Assembly: GCA_030323885.1 (NCBI GenBank)
Contig: CM059193.1
Span: 73,135,543 to 73,199,542, forward strand
DNA length: 64,000 nucleotides
From: Branchipolynoe longqiensis
Lineage: Eukaryota; Annelida; Polychaeta; Phyllodocida; Polynoidae
Reading direction: 5' to 3'
The position numbers and the translations under genes are program-made. Shown here piece after piece: positions 21,491 to 32,073 of the stretch. Within the stretch, counting starts at the first letter, position 1; the number at the start of each line of letters is the position of its first letter. Below the pieces are notes generated by a model. The model made no database searches, had not been told where the DNA came from, and worked only from the letters and a program-made list of their open reading frames with translations.

Positions 21491-22085
21491 TGTAGTGGTC
21501 TGCACTGACCTCTCAGGCAAGGAGCCACATAGACATGTTGGCGTGGGTAGTATGGTGATATCAGGGAGCCTATGTGGTTAATGGTTAGCACACTGGCCCA
21601 GAAAGGGAGCCTAGGTGGTGTAATGGTTAGCACACTACCCCAGAATGCAAAGAGATGTGGGTTCGAGTCCAGATCTAGGCGCAATATTTCCCATTTTCAT
21701 TACCCCCCCCCATGACACTGATTCCCGTGACCATGGTCCTGTACAAGCTATGCACTGTATAGTCGTTGAACCTACCCTGTGTATGCATTGTAAGTGCATT
21801 GCCTGTATGTATGTAATTGTAAGCATTACAATTCCAGACTTACAATTCCAGGGGGACAAGTGTAGTGGTCTGCTCTGACCTCTCTACTCACGCAAGGAGC
21901 CACGTAGACAGGTAGGCATGGCTAGTATGGTGATATCAGCGAGCCTAGGTGGTGTAATGGTTAGCACACTGGCCTAGAAAGGGAGCCTAGGTGGTGTAAT
22001 TGTTAGCACACTGGCCTGGAATGCAAAGAGATGTGGGTTCAAGTCCCAGTCTAAGCGCAATATTTCCCATTTTCATCACCCCGCA
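21491..22085 (+). repeat. two copies of a repeat holding tRNA-Gln-like segments
   Basis: A unit starting TGTAGTGGTCTGC occurs at 21491 and again at 21861. Each carries one or two segments with GGTGTAATGGTTAGCAC, identical to the D-arm region of eukaryotic tRNA-Gln, followed about 35 bases later by GGGTTCGAGTCC or GGGTTCAAGTCCC (B box). Acceptor-stem pairing is poor, so these are tRNA-derived repeats rather than tRNA genes. Order of the four tRNA-like A boxes: about 21575, 21610, 21950, 21988. Confidence 0.65.
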
Positions 22086-22317
22086 TTGCAATAGCTTTAG
22101 AGTGGGCTATTTAAGGGTATTTCCAAGGGGTTATAGGCTGATAGTTTAATTATGTATAACATATTTACTTGTATTTAATCAAAAATACAGTTTGTGTGAA
22201 ATTTGTGGGATTTTTGTGGTTTGATCTGTGACTCGTGAGGTGACTGATCAGAATCTTCAATTTTCGTGACTTTCACAGGAAGTTCGTGAGAGTTGGCAAC
22301 ACTAATCTATGTTGGGT

Positions 22318-22500
22318 TTGTTGTTGTTGCTGCTTGTTGTTGTTCTACGTCCTAGCAACATCTAAGGTCATATCAGGACGGGTACCGACTTGTGACAGTG
22401 CACACTCATGGCGATTTTATAGTGCTGCCCCACTGGGAAACGAGGCCGCCAGCACCATGACCTGACATCCCACTCAGTCACATTATCCTGGTCTGCCCGC
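22318..22500 (-). mobile_element. SINE-A tail half
   Basis: Tail (GTTGTTGTTCTACGTCC) and body through CACATTATCCTG; the head half is missing. Confidence 0.85.
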
Positions 22501-22548
22501 TGGTAGTCCCTGAGGACTGAAGCTGTGACCCGGCATGCTTAGACGCCC

Positions 22549-22640
22549 AGAAGTGGGGTTGTATCCAATCCCAAAACCCGGAAGTGGGGCTGTATCCAAT
22601 CCCAACAACCGGAAGTGGGACTATATCTATTCCCAAAACC
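22549..22640. repeat. 31 bp tandem repeat, three units
   Basis: Three diverging units of the form CCGGAAGTGGGGCTGTATCC followed by AATCCCAAAA. Confidence 0.8.
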
Positions 22641-22853
22641 CGTGCCTATATCCAGCCAGTCATTCTTGCAAATCAGGCCATTTTGAAACCTAGCCAATCA
22701 TCTGTCCTCAAAAATATCGCCGCAAGGCTCGGCAAATAGCTGTCGGCAGTCTAGTATTTCTAGAAATCAGTGGAGCGTGAAATCTCGAGTTCACAGTAAC
22801 AAATAGCGGAGCTTTATGTAGTACACAGAGATATGGTACCTGCTTACTGGTTA

Positions 22854-23190
22854 AACTAGACAGGATGGCCGAATGAGTTAGAGCGTCCGTCTCCCGTGTT
22901 GGTAGATCGTGGGGTCGTGGGTTTGAACCCTGGTCGAGTCAAACCAATGACGTAAAAATTGATACCTGTCGCTTCCTAGCCTGGCGCTCGGCGTTATTAG
23001 GGCAAGGACTGGTTGGCTCAGTGTCAGGATAATGTGACTGAGTGGGATATCAGGTCATGGTGCTGGTGGCCTGGTCTTCCAGTGAGGCAGCACAATAAAG
23101 TCGCCATGAGTGCACACTGTCACAAGTCGGTACCCGTCCTGATATGACCTTAGATGTTGCTAGGATGTAAAACAACAAACAAACAAACAA
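22854..23190 (+). mobile_element. SINE-A, full length with 12 bp target duplication
   Basis: Complete plus-strand copy: head GACAGGATGGCCGAATGAG with pol III A-box, B box GGGTTTGAACCC, body, and tail AAACAACAAACAAACAAAC. Perfect duplications GCTTACTGGTTA at 22842-22853 and 23191-23202. The best reference copy in the window (337 bp). Confidence 0.95.
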
Positions 23191-23271
23191 GCTTACTGGT
23201 TAGCGAGCTAGCTCTGTGAAGGACATGGTGTCAATCCCCGGCCGATCACAACTACAAAGTTACCTGTCACT

Positions 23272-23679
23272 TAGGTACAAGATTCACCCCGTACTGCTGC
23301 AGTAGGGGTGCAAACCAACCCTATGTAAAAGGTGGCGAAAATGCGGGTCAATAAATTGAGAGCCTAATTTCATAATCTAAGAAGCAACATTTATTCTTTA
23401 CATATGTATTATTGAGAGCTCGCTACCTTTGAGTTGAAAAATATAATATAATATCTAGTTTAATAAGATTTAAAAGTGAAATCGACGGCGTTCTGCGGCC
23501 GCCATCTTGTCTTTTTGCATTCTCTCCCATTTCACCAACTCTGCGCCTATATAAGTATTCATTTGATACTGGAGCCACAGTTTCTAGGTGATGTTCCATA
23601 CTAACACTATTTTCGCCCGTATTTATATAAGGCTGATCTTCACCCGTGTACTACAAGTACCGGGTGAATCTTTTATCTA
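23272..23679. mobile_element. DNA element with 9 bp target duplication, second copy
   Basis: Ends TAGGTACAAGATTCACCCC and GGGTGAATCTTTTATCTA; duplications CCTGTCACT at 23263-23271 and 23680-23688. It is the same family as 17204-18218 but lacks the inner 594 bp element, so it shows the uninterrupted structure. Confidence 0.9.
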
Positions 23680-23689
23680 CCTGTCACTG

Positions 23690-23830
23690 GGCATGGATAG
23701 GATGTGGCAGGGAAGGGTTGGTTTGGCTCAGTGTCAGGATAATGTGACCGAGTGGGATATTTGGGTCTTACTGCCAGTGACAATGGTACCTCAATGGGGC
23801 AGCACTCTAAAGTGGCCATGTGTGTGCCTT
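23690..23830 (+). mobile_element. SINE-A body fragment
   Basis: Runs from GGGTTGGTTTGGCTCAGTG to the GCCATGTGTGTGCC region; head and tail absent. Confidence 0.7.
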
Positions 23831-24002
23831 GTTGTTTCCAAACATTTCACATCGTGAACTTAGACAGATTATGTCCCATATCTGGATATATTATTACCAC
23901 ATTTTTATTATTATTGCTAGATTTGCTTGCATTGCTGAGTTTTGCTATTTATTTCTAAGCTTTTTGTGTGGATGGAGTTTTAAACTTCATCTGTATTTCT
24001 TA

Positions 24003-24465
24003 CCAGACGGGATGGCCGAATGATTTGAGCATCCATCTCCCACTTTAGTAGATCGTGGGATTCGAATCCACGCGTTATAAACCTGGTCAAGTCAAACCAA
24101 TGCCGTAAAAATGTATACTTGTCACTTCCTAGCCAGGCGCTTGGTATTATTAGGATAGGGCAAGGACTGGTTGGCTCTGTATCAGGATATTGTGGCTGAG
24201 TGGGATATCAGGTCATGGTGCTGATGGCTTGGTCTCCCAGTGGGGCAGCACTATAAAACCACAATGAGTGTACACTGACACAAGTCAGTACCCATTCTGA
24301 TATGATTTTAGATGTTGCTAAGACGTAAAACAACAACAAACAAAAACAAAAATCCAGTGGGGCAGTACTATAAAGCGACCATGAGTGTACACTGTCACAA
24401 GTGGGCACCCGTTCTGATTTGACCTTAAATGTTGCCAGGACGTAAAACTACACCCACCAAGCACC
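24003..24465 (+). mobile_element. SINE-A full copy followed by an extra SINE-A tail
   Basis: 24003-24345 is a complete SINE with head CAGACGGGATGGCCGAATGA and CAACAACAAACAAAAAC tail. 24352-24465 repeats the last part of the body and tail, consistent with a partial dimer. Confidence 0.85.
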
Positions 24466-24524
24466 CAATCTTCTGTATTTTGCTCCTTTTTTTTTCGGCT
24501 ACAAAATTTATAGAGTGAACTTAA

Positions 24525-24871
24525 AGCTGCATGGTCCGATGAAGCATCAAATTTTCAAAACCAAAATAATTATTTAGATTTGATTTTACATATCTAACTT
24601 AGATACTGATGCACTTGTTAAGCATTTGTTTCTTCATAGAAGGCAATACTGAGTCAATTTAACAGAACCTGTTACTGCAGAAGTCTATGGTGTCAGAGTT
24701 TTGGCAAGCTTGCCAAAACTAATTTTCCATGTTTGCACTCAAAATATCTCAAAAGTTTACCATTTAAAATAAAAGTAACTTTGAACTAATGTAAAGTAGA
24801 TACTAGTGATCGATCTAATATATTTATCTCAGAAAAAATACAGAAATCCAAAACCATCAAACTATGCAACT
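24525..24871. mobile_element. TTAA-flanked MITE, copy 5
   Basis: TTAA at 24521-24524 and 24872-24875; ends AGCTGCATGGTCCGATG and CATCAAACTATGCAACT. The central TTTTGGCAAGCTTGCCAAAA palindrome is intact. Confidence 0.95.
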
Positions 24872-24899
24872 TTAAGTGAACAACAACAAATGGAGCCAA

Positions 24900-25440
24900 C
24901 AAAGCATGCATGCATTCTGCAGATGACCATAGTCACCATGAATGTCACAAGTTGGCCATGATGTAAGACCCCAACATACAAATTAATGCAATGTTTAAAA
25001 AAACACACAAAAACCGCATGTTGGGCTGCCGATGGTATTCAGTTACAACTGGGTCACCTGTGGCCATGCCTTGGTCACGTGAACAGGGCATGGTGCCACA
25101 GTAGTACATGAAGCGGCGTACTACCCTCAAAGACCCTATAATACTAAGACGGCTCACTCAGCCTGTACTGTGTAATCAAAATGATCAAACCCACCACTTG
25201 GTGCGCTGGCTGTTCTCTTGGTTAAACAGTTGCCATATTATATGTATAAATGTATATGTGAATGTGAAAGATGTGTGATGACGGCGATGATGATGCTGAT
25301 GATGATGTGTATTTTTGTTCATAGCAATTTAATATTGATGTGTATTCATACTTACCTATCTCATGTATAATATAATTGTATGTGTTTACATGTGAAACCC
25401 CAACCAACAGCCGGGCTGATCAAACCCACCACACCCAGTT
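24900..25440. repeat. interspersed repeat shared with 42180-42930
   Basis: Segments such as GACGGCTCACTCAGCCTGTA (25149-) and ATGTGTTTACATGT (25380-) recur near 42192 and 42820. Relative to the 42 kb copy, about 43 bp at 25178-25220 is inverted. The element class is unknown. Confidence 0.65.
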
Positions 25441-25624
25441 CTCATCCGGTACATGTACGGTACCTGTCCGGTTGTCCAGCGGCAATTGACCCAATTACGC
25501 TCCATTTCGATACATTTCGATACATTTTGTGTACCGTAGAGCACCGGACTAGACAATTCTTTGTCCGGTGGTGTCCAGTACTCAGTCTGATAAGGTGTGA
25601 CAGGCACTTTATGGTTTGCTACGA

Positions 25625-26109
25625 ATGCTGCGTTCATACGGTCCTCGGGAATATGGTGAACTTCCCACTTACTGCTGGTGAACAGCACCATGTAAACTGA
25701 GAGCGTTCATTTGGCAATTCGTGGTAAACACGTTTCATGCTGGGCGATAATCGAGGCATTGTCAAATCTTCATATAGAAAAAGTGAAATATCTCTAAAAC
25801 CACACCACCTAGAAACAAATCGCTTGGTACACATATAGAAAACATCTTTACCAAAAAGATTATATCAACTGTATATGGTTAGGGTTCTTGATTTCTATTA
25901 ATTTTGAAAAAAACTAATGTTTTGCACCGCACGTACGGCAGATGGCGGAAACTGCAACACCGTCATTTCTTCACAAGTGGTGAGTAGCGAGACGCTTAAA
26001 AAATCTCCAGTTCACAGGTGGTGTTCACCAGTTGTGAAGTCACTTGAACGCTATTCACAGCTTGTGAAATGGGAAAAACCATATTCACCAGTTCATATGA
26101 ACGCAGCAT
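25625..26109. mobile_element. TIR element carrying a 0.2 kb repeat unit
   Basis: Perfect 14 bp ends ATGCTGCGTTCATA and TATGAACGCAGCAT. The middle (about 25735-25945) is a reverse-complement copy of the 0.2 kb unit that forms tandem arrays at 39.8 kb and 63.3 kb. Confidence 0.75.
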
Positions 26110-26589
26110 AATACTCCCCCCCCCCCCCCCCCCCCCATTTCTCGGTCATACCTTGAACCCGCAGGGGAAGCGTGAGCAGCTGGCAGCTAACATGTTTGTG
26201 ACGTCTGAAACTTGTGAGAGCACATGCACCTCGCAGGTGTGTATATATGCATACACATATAATAATAAATGCATATATAGGCCTATGTATATATTAAAAT
26301 ATATTATCATTATTACCATTATTATACTCCGTAATACTCTTCACTTGACAGGTGGCGCCACCTGTGGACCACCTCTCATCCAAGTAGTGTCGACAAGTGT
26401 CAGCCACACACTCAACCACTACCTTTTGTCTTCTTACCTATTTATGTGTATATGTAAATATACATACATATATTTATCACCGAGCACAGATGTCATCAGG
26501 ATCTATGCTTATAGCCGAACATACTATTTTTGCACAGATATATATATGTTTATATATTCATAGACAAAATATATATTCAAGAAAAGATT
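26110..26589. other. C-run and AT-rich DNA, no gene seen
   Basis: C-run at about 26115-26137, then AT-rich sequence with TATACATA motifs. No repeat family recognised except the edge of the next entry. Confidence 0.5.
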
Positions 26590-26735
26590 CTCCATCGCGA
26601 ATGACAGTGGGGCACGCCAGTAGTTAGGATTTGGGCCGGTGGTGGCGCCACCGGTCCCCGGATGCGAGGAACAGAGCAAATAATGAATACAATGCAGTGG
26701 TAATAAATGGATAATAATAAGGAATTCCCTTCCGC
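26590..26735 (-). repeat. repeat copy lacking the 41.6 kb insertion
   Basis: Reverse complement matches 41500-41620 joined directly to 41998-42030, including the GGTGGCGCCACC palindrome. It shows the sequence before insertion of the 377 bp TIR element at 41621-41997. Confidence 0.8.
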
Positions 26736-26739
26736 GCCT

Positions 26740-27400
26740 TTATATATATGGATATATATGTTGATATATATCCATATATATTTATTTATACACATATATA
26801 GTTATTAATATATATAATGGAAACAAGTCCCGTTGTATTTTATGGGATGTATAATTAATTATGCGGATATAAATAGGCGGAGTATCATTTATTATTCATT
26901 ATTTTCCATTACGTTATTCGCAATATATTATAGCCAATCGCTGACCTGCCCGAATTTGCCCCGGTTTGCCTACACTAGCGCCACCAATGGGCGTTTTCCT
27001 CGGCAAGCTCGGCTGGGCAGTCACTTCTCTATGCGATTTCAAACATATAGTTATTAATATATATATATACAAGCCCCGTCGTATTTTATACTCACATAAT
27101 ACTGTATACATCACATAATTGTATATATGTATAAATAGTTACTCCCGGAAAGAAAACAATAACACACTGCTGGGTTTGAGTCCAGTTTACTGGACCTCTG
27201 GCACATACTCTTTTTTTTTTTTAACATTTTTTATTGAAGCTGTATTTATACTGTCCATAGCATATAATTATAAGCCTCTAATCCTGCCGTACATTTATAT
27301 CAGTATAATGCTTATCCCTCAAACATACCCATTTAGATATATATATATATATGTATACATGTATATATGTTTATGTATAGACTGAATATTGGTATGCAGA
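26740..27400. other. AT-rich DNA with a 50 bp direct repeat
   Basis: A segment of about 50 bp (ATATAGTTATTAATATATAT then CAAGTCCCGTTGTATTTTAT-like sequence) occurs at 26793-26845 and again at 27043-27093, enclosing a GC-richer stretch with GCGCCACCAATGGGCG. 27205-27275 resembles the 3' tail of the LINE at 14490. No gene. Confidence 0.5.
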
Positions 27401-27450
27401 TATTGCAGATATAGCAATACCTCAGGGAGTTTGACGCCCCTGCCTTGCAG

Positions 27451-28374
27451 AGTGTATCGAGGTATCCAACCACATTAGAGTGTATCGAGGTATCTAACCA
27501 CACTAACTATGTTATATACAGTGATTCGTTCTCTTGCCTCCTGGCTGTTGCTGGACTGAAAACGAATCACCCTATTCTAGCAACGGTCATTTATAAAATG
27601 AACCAACTGACAACGGATGGGTATGATATCCACCTGTGCTGGGTGCCTGGCCATGCCGGCATACAAGGAAACGAACGAGCTGATCGGGCTGCGAAGAAGG
27701 CCCTGAACTGTGATCTTGAACCGTGTCTGATCCCTCACTCTGATCTGAAACCACTAATAGCCACCCACATAAAATCCAAATGGCAACATGAGTGGGATGA
27801 AAACATTAATAAACTTAAAGAAATTGAACCATCTGTGGGAAAGCCACCACAGACTCATGCGGGAGGTCGGCGGGACCAAGTGGTCCTTAGCCGCTGCCGT
27901 ATTGGCCACTCGTGGCTTACACATACTTTTCTGCTCAAGGGGGAACCTCCCCCTGAATGTATTGGGTGTCAGTCCCCACTGACACTCAAACACATTTTAC
28001 TAAGTTGCGTTGATTTTTTGGCCCTGCGCCAACAGTTCTACACTGCAGACAGTATGCATGACCTTTTTACTAAGGTAAAACAGGAAAACATTTTAGCCTT
28101 TTTGAGGGCAGCTGGACTGTACCACCTCATATAGTTTACTAAATAGATTCTATCAATTATTAATAAAACTTTTCTTTTTCTATGGGAATTTGTTTCCCTT
28201 GACCACAAATATATGATTGTGAGCTTTCTAATTTAATGAGTGTCTATTGGCACATAATTGATTGTCTGCTTTTACATGTAAAAGCGATGGTTTGAACAAA
28301 AAACAAACATTTCTCGCCGTGAATATGGCCTATGCTGCCGACACGGCGTAAAGCAACCACAATCAATCAATCAA
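27451..28374 (+). mobile_element. 5'-truncated RT/RNase H LINE, copy 2
   Basis: About 99% identical to 60205-61095. It keeps only the second half of the RNase H domain, the terminal zinc motif, the 3' UTR and an (AATC)n tail. It sits between two parts of a repeat that is continuous at 29901-30222. The target duplication is a CCTTGC..AGAG motif on both sides (27440s; 28376-28390), slightly diverged. A 28 bp near-duplication occurs at the 5' junction (27451-27478 and 27479-27506). Confidence 0.9.
27483..28134 (+). pseudogene. RNase H C-terminal part plus zinc motif of LINE ORF2
   Basis: An open frame to the natural stop with NHTNYVIYSDSFSCLLA (third catalytic Asp), PGHAGIQGNERADRAAK (last catalytic Asp) and a terminal Cys-X2-Cys-X7-His-X4-Cys motif (ECIGCQSPLTLKHILLSC). 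RT and endonuclease are absent because of 5' truncation. Only about ten nucleotide differences from the 60 kb copy. Confidence 0.85.
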
Positions 28375-28668
28375 CCTTGCCGTAGAGTTGAAACCCCCTT
28401 GTGGTTACAGGTTCTTGACAGAACCGAAGGCGGAACAAACACCTGAAACAGAAAACCATGTCACTGTGGCAGCATTAAGGGCGGTTGATGTATGGAACTC
28501 CCAACATCTCCCGACCAGCCACTGCAGGGACAAATAGTTTTGTGCCTGTCTTGACATGTTCTTGCCGGTGTGAAACCTCTATTTGCTCCCCGAGAGAGTG
28601 CCGCTGGTAACTTGCAAAAGCCAGCAGCACTTCAAGACTTTTGCAGGCAGCTTTCAGCTTTCATGTAG
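28375..28668 (-). repeat. 0.3 kb repeat 'B', copy 1
   Basis: About 95% identical to 29941-30222. On the minus strand the 30 kb copy has a 60-codon frame; here it is broken by an early frame change. The class is unknown. Confidence 0.75.
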
Positions 28669-28676
28669 AATGAATA

Positions 28677-28854
28677 CAGTAAAACCTCTCATACCGACCA
28701 CCTCCACAGATCGACAACTCCCCTATATCGATCGCTTTATTTGGCTCCCAACAATATCATTGTAACCATATTTTAACTCCCTAAACCGACCACCTTCCTA
28801 AATGGGCCGCCTAAAGTTGGTCCCATGGTCGGTCGATTTAGAGAGGTTTTACTG
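28677..28854. mobile_element. pogo/Tc1-like MITE, copy 3
   Basis: 178 bp with TA at each side; ends CAGTAAAACCTCTCATACC and TAGAGAGGTTTTACTG. Confidence 0.95.
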
Positions 28855-29066
28855 TATATTATTTATACAAATATGTCATTGGTAGCTGGGTGGTTGGTAA
28901 TCTTATATATATATACTTTGCTAAGTTCTATGGTTCTATAGAGTTGTTGGTTCAGCCTGGCGAGCTGGATGCCAGCTGAGAAGTAGGGCAAGTATGCCTG
29001 GACTGCAGGACACCGGCCAAAATAGTAGAGTACTGGGTTAGTTGGCATTTAGAATTTTAACTTAAA

Positions 29067-29507
29067 CTATATATGTGTGATGGTCCACGGCGAATACTCC
29101 AGCGGCGCTTCCCGTGCAGAACTACTGCGTACACCCAGACCAAAATCATCGCGACACGCAGTAGAACTACTACCCTTAAGTACACCTACCCCCGAACCAT
29201 TACTGATCGACAGAGACCATATGTCATCAAGAGCGAAGCCCACCTTCACTGCACTCCCCAGTATGCCCTTCCCAGTGTTTATATCACCCGAGAGAACATT
29301 ATGCGCCCCGTCCAATGCTACAACACCTTTCACTGCTGTAATGGTATTAACTAATGAACGACCGTCCAACTGTGTGTCAAGTGCCCCGTCCAGGCCCACC
29401 GCCGATGCAATCACCGAGGAGAAACCTGGCAGAGGACCGCCACTCAATTGAGCTAATTGCGTCCAATAGCTGTCATACTTATCGACACCCAGAGGACCCC
29501 CGGGCAT
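29067..29507 (-). CDS. 146-codon frame inside the LTR-like element
   Basis: Starts MPGGPLGVDKYDSYWTQLAQ just inside the long terminal repeat, where gag would be expected. It is Gly/Ser/Val-rich with repeating hydrophobic-glycine segments and runs to the opposite border. No zinc knuckle, protease or RT motif is visible. Could be a gag-like remnant or chance. Confidence 0.3.
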   Translation of the reverse strand: MPGGPLGVDKYDSYWTQLAQLSGGPLPGFSSVIASAVGLDGALDTQLDGRSLVNTITAVKGVVALDGAHNVLSGDINTGKGILGSAVKVGFALDDIWSLSISNGSGVGVLKGSSSTACRDDFGLGVRSSSAREAPLEYSPWTITHI

Positions 29508-29846
29508 AACCAGAGGTTATGGCATGGGTGTAGTCAGAAGGCGAGTGCTGGTCACAGCATCAATGTGATGGTCCACCGTCTTCCACACTGTCACGCACTC
29601 ACGGAAGAACGGCAAGATTGAGTAACAGTATGCTTCAACTGGTTTATTACAAAACCAACCGCTCTCCGCGGCGTCAACAGTCAATTGACCCGCCCCCCCC
29701 TAACTCGCCAGGTCCCACGTCGCCTTTATAGGTGGGTGGGGGAGGGTGCTAGCCACACACAGTAGAGGGCACCCCAGTCAGGGCTCTGCCCGGTGGCTAG
29801 CGTGCCGGCACCGCATACTAGTGGAGCTCATGTACAGACTACTACA
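29076..29846 (-). mobile_element. small LTR-like element with one long terminal repeat
   Basis: 29564-29846 begins TGTGATGGTCCAC and ends ACTACTACA (TG..CA form), and in minus orientation carries an AATAAA signal (complement at 29643-29648). The far end at 29076 repeats only the 13 bp TGTGATGGTCCAC. Both outer borders are flanked by TATG (29072-29075, 29847-29850). This fits a 5' LTR, a short internal part and a 3' LTR reduced to its last 13 bp, but a coincidental TIR cannot be excluded. Confidence 0.5.
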
Positions 29847-29900
29847 TATGTATGTACCTGTATATCTGAAGAGTATGCAGGTACTGCAGGTATTGCAGGT

Positions 29901-30222
29901 ATAGCAATACCTCAGGGAGTTTGACGCCCCTGCCTTGCAGAGTTGTAAACCACTGCCTTGTGGTACAGGTCCTTGACAGAACCGAAGGCTAAGGGAGCAA
30001 ACCCTAAACAGAAAACGATGTCACTGTGGCAGCATTAAGGGCGGTTGATGTATGGAACTCCCAACATCTCCCGACCAGCCACTGCAGGGACAAATAGTTT
30101 TGCGCCTGTCTTGACATGTTCTTGCCGGTGTGAAACCTCTATTTGCTCCCCGAGAGAGTGCTGCTGGTAACTTGCAAAAGCCAGCAGCACTTCAACACTT
30201 TTGCAGGCAGCTTTCATGAAAT
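29901..30222 (-). repeat. 0.3 kb repeat A+B, uninterrupted copy with 60-codon frame
   Basis: Segment A (29901-29941, with CAATACCTCAGGGAGTTTGA) and B (29941-30222) are contiguous here, but at 27.4-28.7 kb they are separated by a LINE. On the minus strand a frame of 60 codons begins at the ATG near 30220 (MKAACKSVEVLLAFASYQQH) and stops near 30038. It could be a fragment of a host transcript carried by an element. No family recognised. Confidence 0.45.
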
Positions 30223-31520
30223 GGCTCAACAGACTGCACCAACTAATCACCAATGCCTGGGAGGAGGGTTCTGTACCCCAAGCATGGAAGGATGCCAGCA
30301 TTGTAACCATCTACAAGAAAGGTGATCGAACAGACTGTGGGAACTATAGAGGAATCTCTCTGCTTTCCATAGCAGGGAAGATCTTCGCCAGGATCCTACT
30401 CAACAGACTATCTATTCACATAACAGTGACACCTGGTGTAGTTCCGGAGTCACAGTGTGGCTTCAGAGGTAACCGGAGCACTGTGGATATGATATTTTGT
30501 CTCCGACAGCTACAAGAAAAGTGCATTGAGCAGGACCGACCACTGTACATGGTATTTGTCGATTTCACTAAGGCATTTGATACAGTCGGGAGGACCGGGC
30601 TATGGCAGCTACTGAGGAAGTACGGATGCCCAGAGAAGTTCACAACTATGATCGAGGCTCTACATACAGGAATGATGGCGAACGTTAGTGCTGGAGGGGA
30701 AGTCTCGGAATCGTTCGGGGTTACCAATGGGGTCAAGCAAGGTTGTGTACTGGCCCCCACGCTCTTCTCCATCTTCCTATCAGCAATGCTAGACGAGGCT
30801 TTCCGAGACATGGGGGATGGCATCTATATACAGTCCAGACAGAGCGCTGACCTATTCAATGTCGCACACTTCAGAGCGAAGACCAAGACTACTCAGATAC
30901 TGGTGAGAGAGCTACTATTCGCAGATGACAGTGCACTGGTTGCCCACTCTGCTGAAGAGACCCAGAAAATAGTGGACGCTTTCTCCGATGCATCAAAGAA
31001 GTTTGGCCTGAAAATTAACATCAAGAAGACGGAGGTGCTGTACCAACCCAACTCTACAAGAACCCGAGAGGAGGAGATCATGGTTGACGGAAACAAGCTG
31101 AACTCTGTTCCGGAATTCACCTATCTCGGAAGCACTATATCAAGTGATGGACGCATTGATGCTGAGATACAGAGGAGGATGGCCAAGGCTAGCGCATCTT
31201 TCGGCCGACTACGCCAGAGACTCTGGAACAACCACCATGTGTCCATTCGGGTCAAAGGTAAGATCTACCGCGCAATCGTGCTATCCACCCTACTATACGG
31301 AGCCGAGGCCTGGACAGTGTACAGACGGCAGGTGAAAAAGCTGCATGCCTTCATGATGCGACATCTGTGTTCAATCATGAGGCTAACCTGGAAGGACAAA
31401 GTGACGAATAAGGAAATACTCGAACGGAAGGGGCTGCCCTCTATGGAAGATCTTCTGATCAAAAATCTCCGGTGGACTGGACACCTCATGAGGATGTCAT
31501 CAGACAGGCTACCAATGTAG
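30201..31520 (+). pseudogene. LINE reverse transcriptase, nearly intact RT domain
   Basis: About 439 codons. RT motifs in order: KKGDRTDCGNYRGISLLSIA (finger/palm entry), GFRGNRSTVDMIF, VFVDFTKAFDTV (catalytic Asp near residue 121), GVKQGCVLAP, and LLFADDSALVA (FADD at residues 240-243). After the palm come a thumb-like region and the LINE C-terminal block LLYGAEAWTV...LTWKDKVTNKEIL. The frame stops at a TAG near 31518, but homologous codons (GYRKRGRPRLRFRDTIKRNL) continue in frame beyond it, with one later frame change. The N-terminal endonuclease is lost. The first codons (about 30201-30222) belong to repeat B. Clade RTE-like or CR1-like; uncertain. Confidence 0.85.
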
Positions 31521-31734
31521 ATCCTCTATTGTCAACTGTCTTCTGGTTACAGAAAGAGAGGGCGCCCTCGTCTCCGGTTCAGGGATACCATCAAGAGAAA
31601 CCTGAAGCTGAGAGACATTAGACCGATTCATGGACGCAACTCTCACAGCAGAGAGCTAAATGGAGAGCGGCAGTCAAGTAATGAAAGCAGTCTTTGTCGC
31701 ATCGCGACCGACAGCATGATGATGATGATGATCT
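30223..31734 (+). mobile_element. 5'-truncated LINE with long RT frame
   Basis: Contains most of the RT domain, a C-terminal domain, a short 3' UTR and a (GAT)n tail at about 31717-31732. A second fragment of its 3' end is at 1287-1408. Immediately followed by a MITE at 31735. The left border abuts repeat B; no clear target duplication was found. Confidence 0.85.
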
Positions 31735-31961
31735 GAAGAGTTCAGGTGCAAATCCCCGTAAACAGCAATACAAAAATTGACATAATATTGGAGTCAAACC
31801 ATCAAAAAGTTATATTTTTTACATTCCTATTTTTTTTGTTCATTGCTCCATAACCATTTCTTCACAACCATGAATTATTGAGAATATAACTTAGCTTCAG
31901 GTAAATTTTTAAAACTCAATTTTTGGATTGGCGTTTCCGAGGCTTTGGGCCGTAACTCTTC
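31735..31961. mobile_element. MITE with GAAGAGTTCAGG ends, diverged
   Basis: Begins GAAGAGTTCAGGTGCAAA directly after the LINE tail and ends TGGGCCGTAACTCTTC. Confidence 0.85.
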
Positions 31962-32073
31962 ATCTAGACAGTTATAGATATATATTTGCACATGTATTTG
32001 CGCATATATATGTACATCTCTATATGTGCCTGTGCCACAGAAAGGCGTGTTCCGCCTGATGCTAAATAGTTAA

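Noticed and set aside
29067..29507. Recognisable gag or capsid protein
   Set aside because: No zinc knuckle or known capsid motif seen; kept only as a weak unknown frame.
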